Source: Isoetes taiwanensis (taxonomy: Eukaryota; Streptophyta; Lycopodiopsida; Isoetales; Isoetaceae). Taken from it: a DNA stretch of 64,000 nucleotides. Numbering within the stretch: the stretch's first letter is position 1; every line of letters begins with the position of its first letter. Positions 11,551 to 23,619 of this stretch are shown in pieces. The stretch lies in assembly GCA_021234155.1 (NCBI GenBank), contig JAJEKV010000077.1:2855991-2919990 (forward strand), written 5' to 3'. The notes below the pieces were generated by a model. It saw only the letters and a list, made by a program, of their open reading frames with translations, did not search any database and had not been told where the DNA came from. The translations under genes were made by a program, and so were the position numbers.

Positions 11551-13330
11551 AATTGTTAAAGCCTTTGATTCTATTTGCTTTATAAAATAACTGCTGACAC
11601 CTAGAACATGTGATGAAATTAATCTATGTTGTATGCAAGGTTAGGAGGTACATCTATCATACTCTATACATAAATATTGATAACACACATTGAAGGTTGT
11701 CTACATGGCGAATGTCCAGTGAGACTCCCCTCCCCAAACTTTGGAATAACTTGGAGTGACCGAGCCTGCAAATCCAAGACATATATAGGAAAGGACACAA
11801 GCATAGAAAGATAAATGTCTAGTAGAGAAACAAGTTGGTACCATCAAAATATTTCTTTTAAATTCCATTTCATAGAATCTAATTTATGCAAGATCTAGGG
11901 AAAATTTTGATCCATTAAGCTCAAGGCTTTATCTTAAAGGATAGAAATTCTTACCGACAGAGTGGCAACAAAAATTAATGAAAAGAGGTAACAAATCCAC
12001 TTCCTTTCGTCTTTCTTATGAGCTCTTTGTAGATAGGAATGCACACTACGTGGGCAAGGCCTTTGGCTGGGAATCTATAATGTTCTACTGCAGAGCTCAT
12101 ATTGCACTCCCAATTAGCCTAGGAACTGGTGGATCCCCTAAAGCCTCGTCCCAACTGGGTGTAGCACTAGGTTCCTTCGGAAGATGTAGTAGTCCACCAG
12201 TTTTCAAAAATGACCTCTCAAGGGTATCGGTATTTCATGCTTAAGCTTACGTTGGCGAGGATCTTGGGCTAATTGCTTTTAGATGATATTCCAATGAGTT
12301 GAGGATGTAAGTGCATGGGGTACCAGGCTGGTTGAGCTTAGGCTTGCCAAAAAGCCCCTCCTTTACATTCAAATCAAAAGCTACCTTGGTAGGAACTTAT
12401 TGCCAATCGAGTTTACTAGTATCGTAGCTTCTCTCGAGTTAGGAACATAAGCGGATACCAGCAAAAATGAACCAAAGTCATTTAGATGAGGTGACCTTCG
12501 TAATCGCGGTCCTAGTACACCAAACGATATGTTCCCTGATGCATGCTTCACTTATTTAGCAAAAGATTGTCAAGTAGAATTCAACAACCGCACGGATGGG
12601 AGTTATTAGTGTCTGAGACATTCATTATGTTCTCGCATGCGTTATAACAAAAAAATTTAACAAATTTGAAAAATGATTGTGGAGCTTAACTCGTAGAAAA
12701 AGAATGCATATCCGAGCTATCAAAAGTTCGAGAATATCCAAGTTTTTCACACCGCAGTCCAAAATCAGATTTATAATTTGGCAGTATGGTCCTCATATTT
12801 TCCACATCCTTTTCCTGTGTAAGTTGTGGAACAAAGAAAGCCGATGCTCCCGTAAAGGACTGGGAATGCTTAATGAAGTCAGTGACTAGATTATGTTCGA
12901 AGTATCATGTCAAATTATAGGTTCAATGGTTGAACCTATATCACACCTATTTAATTTATTTTGTACACAAGGGAACATCCACTTGGAAATTTTGTGCACG
13001 TAGAGGTGTTACTGTTTTAGGTTTTATGTGGGCGCCCAAACTTGGTGCCAACTAAATATAGATTCAATCATTAGCCATAACCAATGGATTACTTTGTTTA
13101 TACCGAGCAATAAAGACGTACTTAAGCAGGTTTGATGTATTTTGGTTTTGAGTCAAACTATGAGTAGTGATTGGGTCGATACTGTTTGCTACAATAGAAT
13201 TGCTACAACGTTCAATGGTTAAGAATTAATATCCAATGCATTCAAATGCTTCAAAGTTTATTGGTTAAAAGTAAAAGGGCAATTGATTCAATCATAAGGA
13301 ATAGCTAAGCTCTTAGCTTAGGATAGAAAG
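11551..13330. other. No recognisable gene
   Basis: About 1.8 kb of broken sequence with only short frames. The longest (11978-12244, +, 88 codons) has no motif I recognise. By position, 12.9-13.3 kb may be LTR or leader of the plus-strand copia remnant that follows, but I see no clear LTR ends or primer-binding site. Confidence 0.4.
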
Positions 13331-13339
13331 TGCTAATTG

Positions 13340-15000
13340 GGGCTAGATAATTTTATTGCTCTATAACATCTTCATTTGATATCGATTTGGATCAACATAT
13401 TAATGACTTGGAGCTTCCTTTATTGAATGCAATTGATGTATTAGGGGAGGAGCCGGGTTCCAAGTATTGAAGGAAAGGATGAAGAGGTACTAAAGATTGA
13501 AGGGCTATGGGAATTTGTTATAGACGAAGAGCAAACTCCAGAGGTAGTCCAAACAATTAGCTAGAGGAAAAACTTATGCAATAGCAGCAGCATCATGGAC
13601 TGGTGCAAGTCCGTTAAAAGATGCAGCATCATGGAAGTGGTGGAGGATCTAGTGCAGCAATAAATATTGCAGCTGAAGGGAAAATACTTGAAGCAAAAGC
13701 TATGATAAAAAGCAAAATGATCTCCAACATTTTGCTTAGAATAAGAGGGATGTCTCCACGGGAAATGTGGAACTATATGTTAAAAACGTATCACATTTAA
13801 TCTTCTTCAGCTGGACGTCTTAGACAAGGAGAGATTTGAAGTATCATGATAAGGATGACATCAAAGATTTCTTTGAAAAGCTTTAAAATATTATTGCAGA
13901 TATGGAGGTTGATGGAGTTATTACACATGAGTTTCAAGTCGATTCCATAGCAAAAGCTTTTACTAAATACAAACATCTGGCTACATTGTTAAAGAATGTA
14001 GCTAAAGTTAGGAAGGACGCTTAAAAAATGATCAAGACTAAACTGGTGTAGAATGCATCAACCAATGAAGAAGAAGAACAACAAAATGAGATATTTCCAC
14101 TTCAAATAGAAAAGGACGTGGCTCACAAGGTAAAATATAGGTCCTTGTTTTTTGTGCAATTCTTATGCTCATTCCAAAACAAATTGTCCTAATCTAAACA
14201 AGTGCTTTAATTGTGAGGGATTTGGTTACTTGATCATTATCTTCTCAAGTCCAAATATATCTTTAGAAAATAAACGTGGAAATGCCTATGTTGCTGGAAC
14301 AGGAAAAGGATCTAATACAAGGGAAGGAAGAGGAACACGGCAGAGGTAGAGGCAGGTCTACAGCAGTCAATTTGCAGCCACAGAAGAAGAAGAGTTAGAT
14401 GAAGCGCAAGATGAAGATGCTAAAGTAAGAATTTTAAATTGATGTCCGTATTTTTTGAATACAAAATAAGTGATGATGGTGATCTATATGTGCTTAAAGA
14501 ATAGAATAGAATAGAATAGAATAGAATAGAATAGAATAGAATAGAATAGAATAGAATAGAATAGAATAGAATAGAATAGAATAGAATAGAATAGAATAGA
14601 ATAGAATAGAATAGAGTGGGGCTTATAGAAGTTGCCTTCTAAGCTTAAGGGAAAGGTCTACAGAAACTCAGGTTATGTGCAATGGGTGATGGAAATTTGC
14701 AGAAGGTTGAGCTGGCCTGTTGAAGTTATCTGACTTGAAGGGGAAACCAGTGGTTCTTGATAATGTACTGTGTACGAAATCTAATTAGGAATCTCATTTT
14801 AGTCACTCAGTTAATAGATCTTGGTTATCAAGTACATTTTGAAAAGCTTTATTGTAGGGTGATTCTCACGTATGAAATGGCTAAACGACATCTGGATTTT
14901 ACATTGATGGATCAAATTTAATAAATGTTGTTGTACTTCCTACTTTAAAACTTGGCATGAGAGACTTGGCCATACAGATGTAAGCAATCTGAAATTTATC
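13340..15000 (+). pseudogene. Ty1/copia gag and pre-integrase remnant
   Basis: Around 13760-14030 a gag-like reading appears (GMSPREMWNYMLKTYH, then SSAGRL). At 14150-14240 are degraded zinc-knuckle pieces (CNSYAHSKTNC and CFNCEGFGY). After a microsatellite, copia pre-integrase features follow: KPVVLDNVLCVRNL, NLILVTQLIDLGY (14740-14830) and HERLGHTDVSNL (about 14950-14985). The order gag - zinc knuckle - pre-integrase fits a copia polyprotein. Protease is not recognised and is probably lost to the microsatellite and decay. Stops are frequent. Integrase core and RT are missing after 15000. Confidence 0.75.
14498..14616 (+). repeat. (AATAG)n microsatellite
   Basis: About 119 bp of near-perfect pentanucleotide repeat (ATAGA/AATAG phase), roughly 23 units, inside the copia remnant. 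A short run of the same motif occurs at 27522-27540. Confidence 0.98.
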
Positions 15001-15148
15001 ATTAAGCCCATATAGCATGGTGCAAGGATTGGCTTATATAAATGCTGGCAAATCCATATAGCACATCTCGTATTACAATAACTAGTTCAAAGCACATTTG
15101 GTTACTTTGTATAGGAATTTACAAACTACTCTCTGGACTACTTTATAA

Positions 15149-15482
15149 GGAATGTAGAACTTCAAAAATAGCTAATTAATAAATATGAGAATGTTCCAGA
15201 TGATTTCTTGTAAAGGTGGTTGTAGTTGTACAAGGTGAGCTCTCTACCTATGTTGTGAGTTGTAAGGAGCGTACAACTTCAAAAATAGAGAAAAATAAAT
15301 AGGTTCCGGATGATTTCTTGTAAAGGTGGTTGTAGTTGTACAAGGTGATCTCTCTACCTATGTTGTGAGTTGTAAGGAGCGTACAGCTTCAAAAATAGAG
15401 AAAACTAAATAGGTGAATGTTTCGAATGATATCTTTTTCTTGTAAAGGTGGTTGTAGTTGCAGGGTGGTTGTAGTTGCAAGG
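15149..15482 (+). repeat. Three tandem units of about 110 bp
   Basis: Three consecutive imperfect units share GTA-AACTTCAAAAATAG, GATGATTTCTTGTAAAGG and TGGTTGTAGTTGTACAAGG. The second and third also share CTATGTTGTGAGTTGTAAGG at their junction. The third unit carries an internal duplication of GGTGGTTGTAGTTGCA. No coding capacity. Confidence 0.88.
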
Positions 15483-16285
15483 TTCTTGTTATCTATCTAT
15501 TGTTTAAATTTGGTTTTTCCGATTATCCAAAAACTTTTTGGATTTTCTTTTAAGGATGATTTCCTAAGGTTTTAAAGGCTTTAATTGCCGGAAAAATATT
15601 CCAGTCTTCCAAAAATCGAGTTTTCCTTTTCCTATGATTTAGAAATTTGTTTTTCTGAGCTTCAGCTATATGCTCTGTCCAGTTGGATGCTGCTTAGTGG
15701 CGTGACGTTAAAATACTATCTATCTATCTATCTGTTCGATTTTCCTTTTCGATAGGTCGAAATCTGTAGAAGTTCTTCGGCATGATTTGTGCATCGAATC
15801 CGCAGGAGGGGTCTGGCGTTGAAGAAACTTTCTAGGGTGCCCCATCTTCAGATTTCCTGCCCAGCGATTGGGCCTTAGGTACCATGACATCGTTGATGCA
15901 AAATTTGTGTTTTGTTCTTCGACATGCAGTACATGAAAAAATCATTCCTGACAAAGCTTTCCATACCTAATCACGAGTCCCATTTCGATTTGCCCCATTT
16001 GAATCACGGCATACATATACGAAATTTGCCCCCTTTCAATTTTAGAGAAGAGGATCAATAGGATAATCGTTCCCCTTTTTGCAGATTGGGATTCCGAAAA
16101 AGATAGATTCGGCTTTGAGATTGTAGCCTAATCGGTTGATTTTTGACAGGCATTCTTTCTTTTGATTCTATTGTTTATTTTTTAAAAAAAGCAGCATCGG
16201 CAGGTTCAAGGTTTCTCCTTTTATCGATTCATCTCCACTGAATTCTTCTCAGCAAGGTCAGCCCATCTCAAAATCTACGTAGCTC
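15483..16285. other. Non-coding stretch
   Basis: No gene recognised. Contains a short (CTAT)n run at about 15715-15732 and pyrimidine-rich tracts that could belong to a 5' UTR or intron. Nothing supports a specific transcript. Confidence 0.4.
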
Positions 16286-16289
16286 AATG

Positions 16290-17290
16290 GATTTTGCAAT
16301 CAGCTGTAGCTTCAGAATGAAACTTGCATTGGAGGTGTTGCTCTGGGTCCATATCTCTCTTTCCATCTTCAGATTGGCAAATGTTTCTGACACCAGCAAT
16401 GCAAGTAGCATCTTGACAGAAATCATCTTCCAAAATCTTGCTTTTTGTGATTATTATCATTGTAAGCTTTTTGTGATTACTATCATTGTACATATTTGTT
16501 GAATTGTCTCTGCACACTCCATTTTTTAATATTGAGGAATGAACTTTGATTTACAGTGCACCGGAGAAGCATACAATTATCTGTGCAACAAGCAAATCAA
16601 TTTGTGGACCTTGAGCATTCTCGATTTTATAATCAAATACAGTTTTTTTTTGCAGGAGTTCACTTAGTTTCCAGGAGATTTACTTACTAGGTGTGATATG
16701 TTCTTTGATTCTCATCAACAAGCTAGGGATCAATGTTAATTTTTGTGATATCTACTACTACAGACCTCCCGTTTGTTTTTTCTTTGCATAGAACTGCATT
16801 TGTTAGAAAGATACACCAATTAGACTTTATTTTTGCAGCCAACTGTAGCTTCAGGCATCCAGGTTACATTGCAGGCATTGCTCATGGGTACATATCTCTC
16901 TTCCCATCTTCACAATGTCATAATGCAAGTAAGATCTTGATAGAAATCATCTTCCGAAACTTTGCTTATGTGATTATTATCATTATGCACATCTATTGAA
17001 TTGTATTTGCACACTTCATCTTTAATATTGGAGGATGAATTTGGCTTACAGTGTAATGGAGCAGCATACATATATATGTGCAAGAAGAAAATCAATTTGC
17101 GCATCTTTGAGCATTCTCGATTTAAGGTAAACTTTTGATTACATTTTAGGATATCACTTACTTGCCAGAAGACTAAGTTGAGGATCAATTTTATTAGTTG
17201 TCATATCTAAAACTACATACCTCTCCTATTTTTTTTCTTTTGGTAGAATTGCATTTATTAGAAAAATACACCCATTAGACTGTGTTCTCC
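16290..17290 (+). repeat. Tandem duplication, units of about 0.5 kb
   Basis: The segment starting CTGTAGCTTCAG near 16302 recurs near 16842. The similarity continues in order through CATATCTCTCTT-CCATCTTCA, GAAATCATCTTCC, GTGATTATTATCATT, TTGAGCATTCTCGATTT and ATTAGA-AGA/AAATACACC. Units differ by many substitutions and some indels, so the duplication is old. Short frames (16287-16502, 16733-16999 and minus-strand ones) follow the repeat and are not convincing genes. Confidence 0.85.
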
Positions 17291-19625
17291 AAATGCCAAA
17301 ATAAAATACTTTTTGTTCAGGATTATATGTTCTGCAGGTACTCTTATGCCTTATATGCTTGAGGCTAGCTTTTGCAGTGCCCTGTTGTGTAGGTCACCTT
17401 ATATTGCAATGCGTAGTTGGGAATTTACAGCATGTGCTAAAGCATTTCAACTATTCTATAAAACAATAAGCTTGAAGCAGCATTTCTGAAGCTGTAGATC
17501 CATGAAAATGGTCTGATGTATAGTGCAAGAACTGTCACTGCTATTAATCAGGCAAGTAAGGTTTGTTTTTGTGTCAGATAAATGCTATCCTAATTCTAGA
17601 TTTTTAAGTCTCTCATATCTAGATGTTATCATAATGCCAAAGAAAATTCGTTTATTCCTTTAAAAGAATTCTCACGCGTCAATTTTTTCAATGAGACAGT
17701 TTTGGGAGCTTGAAACATTTTCTCGTCTCTGTCAGAGTTAGGTATGCCAGCTGCTGCTCTAGGTAAAGTCATTTGAACCCTAGAGTCTAGGACAGTAGAG
17801 TCCTAAATCTTTCGCATCTCCTTCAACTTCTCTGGGGATCAGCATAATAACACTTGGAGGTCCAAAAGTATTGAGCCTGAGCTCTAGAGGCAGCAAACTG
17901 TCTGAAAAGCCTAAAAGCCCAACGAAAAGGCACAAATAAATGAGTTTAAGTCATAAGGACATGCGTATAGTCCTTTCTCTCCCTAATTTGCTTCCTTTTA
18001 TTGTTCCCTAGCGTTTAAGTCACAAAGGACATGCTTATATGCTTTCTCCTGTAAAGATTTCCATGTGTGCATGATGTGGCAATAGTCTTAATTCCACTTC
18101 TGGACGACTATGAATGTCATATATTCGTGCCAATCATGATCCAAGAGCAGTTAGCAGAAAAGTAGCTCTAGATACTTGGCCTTTTGATACTGATGTTTCT
18201 AGGACAATATTGTTTTACAGCCACTAAACGTTCTTATTTTCTAATATGTACTTGGATTCATTTATATATTGCTTTACTCCATGTACATGTGCTTACGGTG
18301 ATATTTGCACAAATTGTCTATTTGCAGTGGGTCAAGAACCCTGTTAGTTATTTATGGAGCTGCTTTATTATGCTCAAAGGTTTTGCGGGATGGATTGTCT
18401 GCAGCAGCTTAACCTACATTAGAATTGACTTATTGAAACGCAAATATTGAGTGCATGGCTTAACGGAGCTCCTTTATTATGCCCAAAAGTTTTCAGCGAT
18501 GGACTGGCTGCAACAGGTTAACCTACATTAATGCAAATGTTGGTGCATGGCTAGAGGCCTATTTTAAACCTTACAGTAGGTATGAAGAAGTTGGACGTTT
18601 CCTGATGTGGTGTTTTATAAATACGTAGTCTAGAATGCAAGGACCAAGTTCTATTATCCCAGGACTTGGTAATAATATGGTTGGGAGCTATTATTCAAGA
18701 TTTTAATTTCCATTGCTTACAAAGAAAAGAAAATTGTGGCTATTGTAGGCTGATCTATTTCCTGTCCAAAAATTGGGCTACAATACCATTCTTTAGTCTG
18801 TGGAACTATACTTGAATACTATGCTAGAATAAGCTATATAGGCTCTGGCATGGAGTGACATTGTCATTAAACTGCCTACATAGGTTGGATTAAACTGCTA
18901 TTTTTCCTTGCCTTGCCTTATATAATTCTTCACACCTTGGTTTCCTCCATAGTTGGGCCTTATCAAGATTCGGACCAAAGATTGTCATCTACACCTAGGC
19001 ACCATGTCGTCATACCATTATTTCTGTTAAAGCAATTGGCTTGGGCGGTGAATTTCTACATGTCCATATGTACCACATTTGCATTTCCATTTCTCCTTTT
19101 CTCTTATTGTATGCTTGCATCTCATGCTTTTTGACGGTTACATTCAATTCATAAATGGTTCTATAAAGGATGCAATTCATATTTCTTTGAACATGTAAAC
19201 AATCGGTATAAAAGTAAAACATGCATTTACTAGCGATAGTGCATTTGTTCATGTGCAATATGACACATCTAGAGTATCCATGTCTACCACTTCACTATCC
19301 TAAAACTACTCAAACCTCTAAACTTCGTTTCGCTCCTCCCATTTGGTACATGTGGACATGTTATGCAATAGGACAAATGTATAAAATAACATTTGTCGGA
19401 GTAGAGTAGATATGATTTATTATTAGGCAATAAGAAATTGAACATTTCCAACAATGTCTCACGCTCTCTCTCTATGAGGTCCAAATTGCAAACGTAATGT
19501 AGACTTCATGCATGGAACTTGATGTTACATCAAAAATGCTATAGCATATAATAAGGCATCAAATATTACTCTCTTCTATTTCCTTTTCCCCGTTTCCATT
19601 TGCACTCCCTTCATCTTTGCATAGA
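17291..19625. other. Host-like intergenic DNA; one tandem pair of about 110 bp
   Basis: No recognisable gene. A 110-bp direct pair lies at about 18354-18455 and 18468-18555 (GGAGCT-CTTTATTATGC, GGATGGATTGTCTGCA-CAG, TTAACCTACATTA). The 88-codon frame at 18184-18450 is hydrophobic, but its end lies in this repeat and no family is recognised. Base composition is AT-rich and transposon domains are absent. Confidence 0.5.
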
Positions 19626-20080
19626 TCCACTAATAAAGCTCGGCAGTGCCCGGCACCAGGATCTTATCTACAAAAGCTCAAGTTTAGCCGACATCTTTAT
19701 TACATTTAGACATGGCACAATAGACATTAATTCCAACAATGGAATATTGCTAAAACTCGAACATGCACCATAATACATGAGATTCACAGCATTATACGTC
19801 GTCTTGAAGCCCGATAATGCAAGGCATCCATCACTAATTATGTAAGTAGATTTTTGTTCATTACAATTGTATAGTCTTTTATCTAGAATATCTCTTTTTC
19901 CATTGTGTTAGCCTGTATTGTGTAGCAGTAAGAGTTACATGGAAGGGTTGCAATCTGCCAGCCTAATGTGAAGCATCTTTGTACATTGCTCTTTATTCCC
20001 TCTCAAATATAACTAGGCATTGCACACATGTCTGCATATGATTGTATCTATGCCCGGCAACGCCGGGCACCCATTACTAG
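19626..20080 (+). mobile_element. Short non-autonomous Helitron
   Basis: The right end has the full Helitron 3' signature: a GC-rich hairpin (GCCCGGC-AAC-GCCGGGC, 20052-20068), then a short spacer and CTAG (20077-20080), followed by host T. The left end starts with TC (TCCACTAATAAAGC, 19626) preceded by host A. The TC...CTAG ends inserted between A and T, with no target duplication, match known Helitrons. The left end also carries GCAGTGCCCGGCACC, related to the 3' hairpin. At 455 bp it encodes no Rep/helicase and must depend on an autonomous partner elsewhere. Confidence 0.85.
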
Positions 20081-20457
20081 TAATCTTAATATCAAGAAAC
20101 GACAACCCAAAAGAAACTTTTACACAATGTCCAATTTCTGTGTATTTAACTTCAAAGCCATTTGTTGAATGTTAACTTCAAAGCCATTTGTTATCTAAAT
20201 AAGAAAGTAAGAAAGGAAAATTACTTGAACAAATAGGATATGTGAAGAACAAACAATTTAAAACCAATAGTTGCTAATTTGAATGGCCAAAACTTGAAAT
20301 TAAAGGAAAACATGAAATTGCTTATCTTATAGCAAAGCAAATTTCGGCCAATAAGCTGTTCATTAAATATGTACACAATACACAAGAAAGCGTAGCCCAT
20401 CCTGGAACTAAAGTAAGATAATACATTTGCTAGCCCTAAATGGTAGAATGGATTAGA

Positions 20458-20709
20458 TCACGTACCACAGTCAAAATCACAACAAATCTGCAGATCAGAT
20501 GGATTAATCAATATGTACAACTTGGGCCACCTGATACATTGATATCCACTCCGTAACTCCAAAAACAGTTTAATCGAATCATCTGACAGAAAATTGTTTG
20601 GACAATTCTTAATAGTCAGTGCTTCATAATACCTTGATGCATTTGGCATAAATACAGCTAGCTCCTGTGCTTTGAAATGGGTAAAACATAACAGCAACCA
20701 ATCAATCAA
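20458..20709 (-). pseudogene. Possible exon of unknown gene (minus strand)
   Basis: A minus-strand frame whose product contains AQELAVFMPNASRYYEALTI and SDDSIKLFLELRSGYQC. I do not recognise the family. A possible splice donor (GTACGTG) lies at its low-coordinate end. A second possible exon upstream (about 20776-20870, minus; LESKTEMIKTLYAKRRLDKQ) ends at GTGCC. With the DUF1664 exon at 21598-21699 these may be parts of one or more decayed host genes. Confidence 0.3.
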
Positions 20710-21597
20710 TATAAGAGAAACGATATAATTACCAACAAAGATAAATACGAAACCATAGCTAACAAGAACGGCACCTGTTTGTCAAGTCGCCTCTTTGCAT
20801 ATAGAGTTTTGATCATTTCGGTCTTAGATTCCAACTCTTTTTGAAAGTGCAGTAGAACAATCTACGAAGCCCATAATTCCATCAGCAGGTGAAGGAACAG
20901 GAACACAATTTCGCAATCTTTGCACGAGGCCACACAATTTCACAGTAGATATTCCTCACAAGGTATGGCGAAATCAATGTTCACATCTAGAAAGGTATAT
21001 AAAGAAAGAAAAGGAAGATGTGCATCAAAGTGCACTAGGCACAGACACAGGCACATGCATAAGTGCTCAGCCTAAAGAGGTATATATTATACTTTAACGT
21101 GACCTTGTGTTCGAGTTATGTTATGATAATAAAGTGGCAACGCGAGTGTGTGTGAAATCTTCAAGTCTACTTAACCTGGCCTGCTAAAAAATCTTGACAG
21201 AAATTACTACACTCGTATCTAGTATAATTCATACATGTGTACCATTATGCCGAATCTAGATTTGGATGGACACAAACCTTAAGCCACTCAAATTATTTCT
21301 GCTCAAGATATAATGTGTCTGTAAACATCTCAACATACCATCCTCAATCCCCAAGGTTAGTAAGGCATTCGAAGTTAGAAGAGGGAAAATAAGCAAAAAG
21401 CATCAACTACATTATGAGTTTTGAATTTCTTATATGACCACAGCTCCTGGAGCAGAAGATCCTAAAACTTACTCCGTCAAATATCTAAATGGGGAAGCTG
21501 TCGCATGTAAAAGCAGCTGGGAGATCAGTATTTACTGAGCTAATGTTTAGCTGGGTTGAATATTGCAGGACCTTGCACTTGCAGAATCGCCACTTAC

Positions 21598-21699
21598 TGC
21601 AAGGGCTAATGAAACTTGTTCTAGCTGCTTTGTCACAGTAGCAACTGCATTTGTCATATTACGCCTCATCACATACATTATATCAGTCCATGACAGGCC
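21598..21699 (-). CDS. DUF1664-family protein, one exon
   Basis: On the minus strand a 102-bp exon with AG directly before it (ATTAG, + 21700-21704) and the strong donor GTAAGT directly after it (+ 21592-21597) encodes 34 residues beginning G-L-S-W-T-D-I-M-Y-V and ending E-Q-V-S-L-A-L-A. The arrangement WTD-MYV..RNM.NAVA.V.KQLEQVS..LA matches the conserved start of the plant DUF1664 coiled-coil domain, a family of unknown function with a membrane-proximal N-terminus. The frame is in phase 0 at both ends, so this exon looks intact. I could not find the neighbouring family exons with confidence, so I cannot tell a live gene from a fragment. Confidence 0.6.
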
Positions 21700-22083
21700 C
21701 TAATAGCCATAATCAAGAAGTTAGCAACAGGTGTTATATCTCATAAAGATGTGTCCTCAACAGGAAATAGACCATAGCATTTTTTTTCATGTGTCCAAAA
21801 TACCAATTACCTTCATCCACTAAGTCCGCATGGTTACATGTAGTGACTAGCTCTACAAAGGCCTTGTTTGAAACTTGAATTTGATCATATGGTGTTTTAT
21901 GCTTACAGGGAGATCATGAACCTTCAAATGCATCTATTGAAAGCATATACTGATGGTCTGCTACCTATATTCACACAACAAAAAGATAGCATTTAGTTGG
22001 CATCACAACAATGGTATCCTAACAATAGATAGCGGGCATCATGGTCTTCTAAAAAATGCAAACTTATACAAAATTCTAGGAAT

Positions 22084-23400
22084 ATGAAAAGGCACATAGT
22101 TACACAGTACATGCCTGCAGCAATATATGTGTCACTGGCACTGGAACATCTACCGCAATTATGTTCTTTCCAGGACTTTTTGGAACAGAACAGATTGTCG
22201 AGAGCTCTATATCTGGTACTCTGTATATCTAGGTGTCCAAGTTCCTACAAAATTCAAAAGATCACTAGCACTTTCAAAACTTTCTTGACTAAACAATTCA
22301 AAAGATCAATAACACTACCCTTAACAAATTCATTGGGAAGTCCTCAAGATGCAGCTATAGATGTGCATTCCTCATTGCAAAGCTCATGAACTTGCAGAGC
22401 CACTTTATCTTAGAAGCAAACTCATGCATGTACTTATAGAGTTTGTTTTGCTTCAAATCCATCTCCATTCTTGGGATTGCATTCCTCATCATTCTATACC
22501 AAATACTTCTCAAGGCAACCTGCTATCATACTTCAAATTTGTGTGCAATTGCATGTAGTGGCTTTTCGGTTTTGCAATGTCCTCAAGTCCCACATAACTA
22601 GATTGCCATTTATTTTCAATCAAGGGAAAAAGATTCTTACGCCTTGAATTCCAAGCCATGACTTCAACTCCTCCCTTGTGAAACGGAAAACAGGTTACTT
22701 ATTAGCAGCCATAGTCAACCAGACAGGTTACATTGCTTACAAATATAACAAATCATATTATGCATATTTTCAAAAAAGCAACCATGATCCGAAATAACCA
22801 AGAGGATTATCGTCCCATTCCAATACAATTGACACTACTGTGTATGGTTCAAGGGCATCCAATGAAGTCTTTAATTTTATTATCGTTAACCAAGGACTCC
22901 AAATTTTAAGAGATGCTATGGCTCCAACTACAAAACAGTACTGGTTTAATGGATTCTTGGTTTACGCTTTTAAAACTTTTCAGACATGTATTTCACTAGT
23001 GGAAGAATGCCAAGATTATCCCAGCAAACTGCAGAAGAAATCAAACCAGCCAACCTGCATTCCAAAGAGATTAAATCAAAATAAAAAATTCAAACAATCG
23101 TAAGGAAATCGTTTAATTACCCGGAATGTGTACATAGCATCCAGACTCGTTTGACATTTTGAGGCCACACATACAGTGATGACTTGCCTAAGGTCAAAGA
23201 AAAGCAAGCATATCTGCAGTATGCATTCTAAGAAGGAGGTGCTGGATGGAACAATCTTTACCTGGTAGCTCCACAATATCGCGCAACCACTGAATGGTAA
23301 GAGAAGAGCCATTAACATGTTCGTCCAGATATTATCCTAATATTGAACCTTCCACCTTGGCAATGGTATCATGATGTCTTCTAGTTCCCCTATTTTCCAT
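22084..23400. other. Gene-like AT-rich region without recognised exons
   Basis: Small frames occur on both strands. A minus-strand segment at about 23110-23190 (VITVCVASKCQTSLDAMYTF) and one at about 23265-23320, ending at a GTAAAG donor, could be exons. No family is recognised. I see no transposon domain here. Confidence 0.25.
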
Positions 23401-23619
23401 ACAAGTCAGACTGAGCTCATTCTGCACAAAGCAAAGATCGCATGTTGCTCTGGGCAAGAAATACTAACCTGTTAAAACATATCATCCTGTTTGCACTACT
23501 TTGAAGTTTATTTTCACTTCAACAAAAAAATCTTATCTCGATCTTGTTTGCACTACTTTGAAATTTATTTTCACTTCAACAACATAATCTTGTATGTAAG
23601 ATAGAGAAAGCCAATTTGA

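Noticed and set aside
18184-18450. 88-codon frame with hydrophobic segments, possible small membrane protein
   Set aside because: Its 3' half lies in a tandem repeat, no homology is recognised, and codon content looks like AT-rich non-coding DNA.
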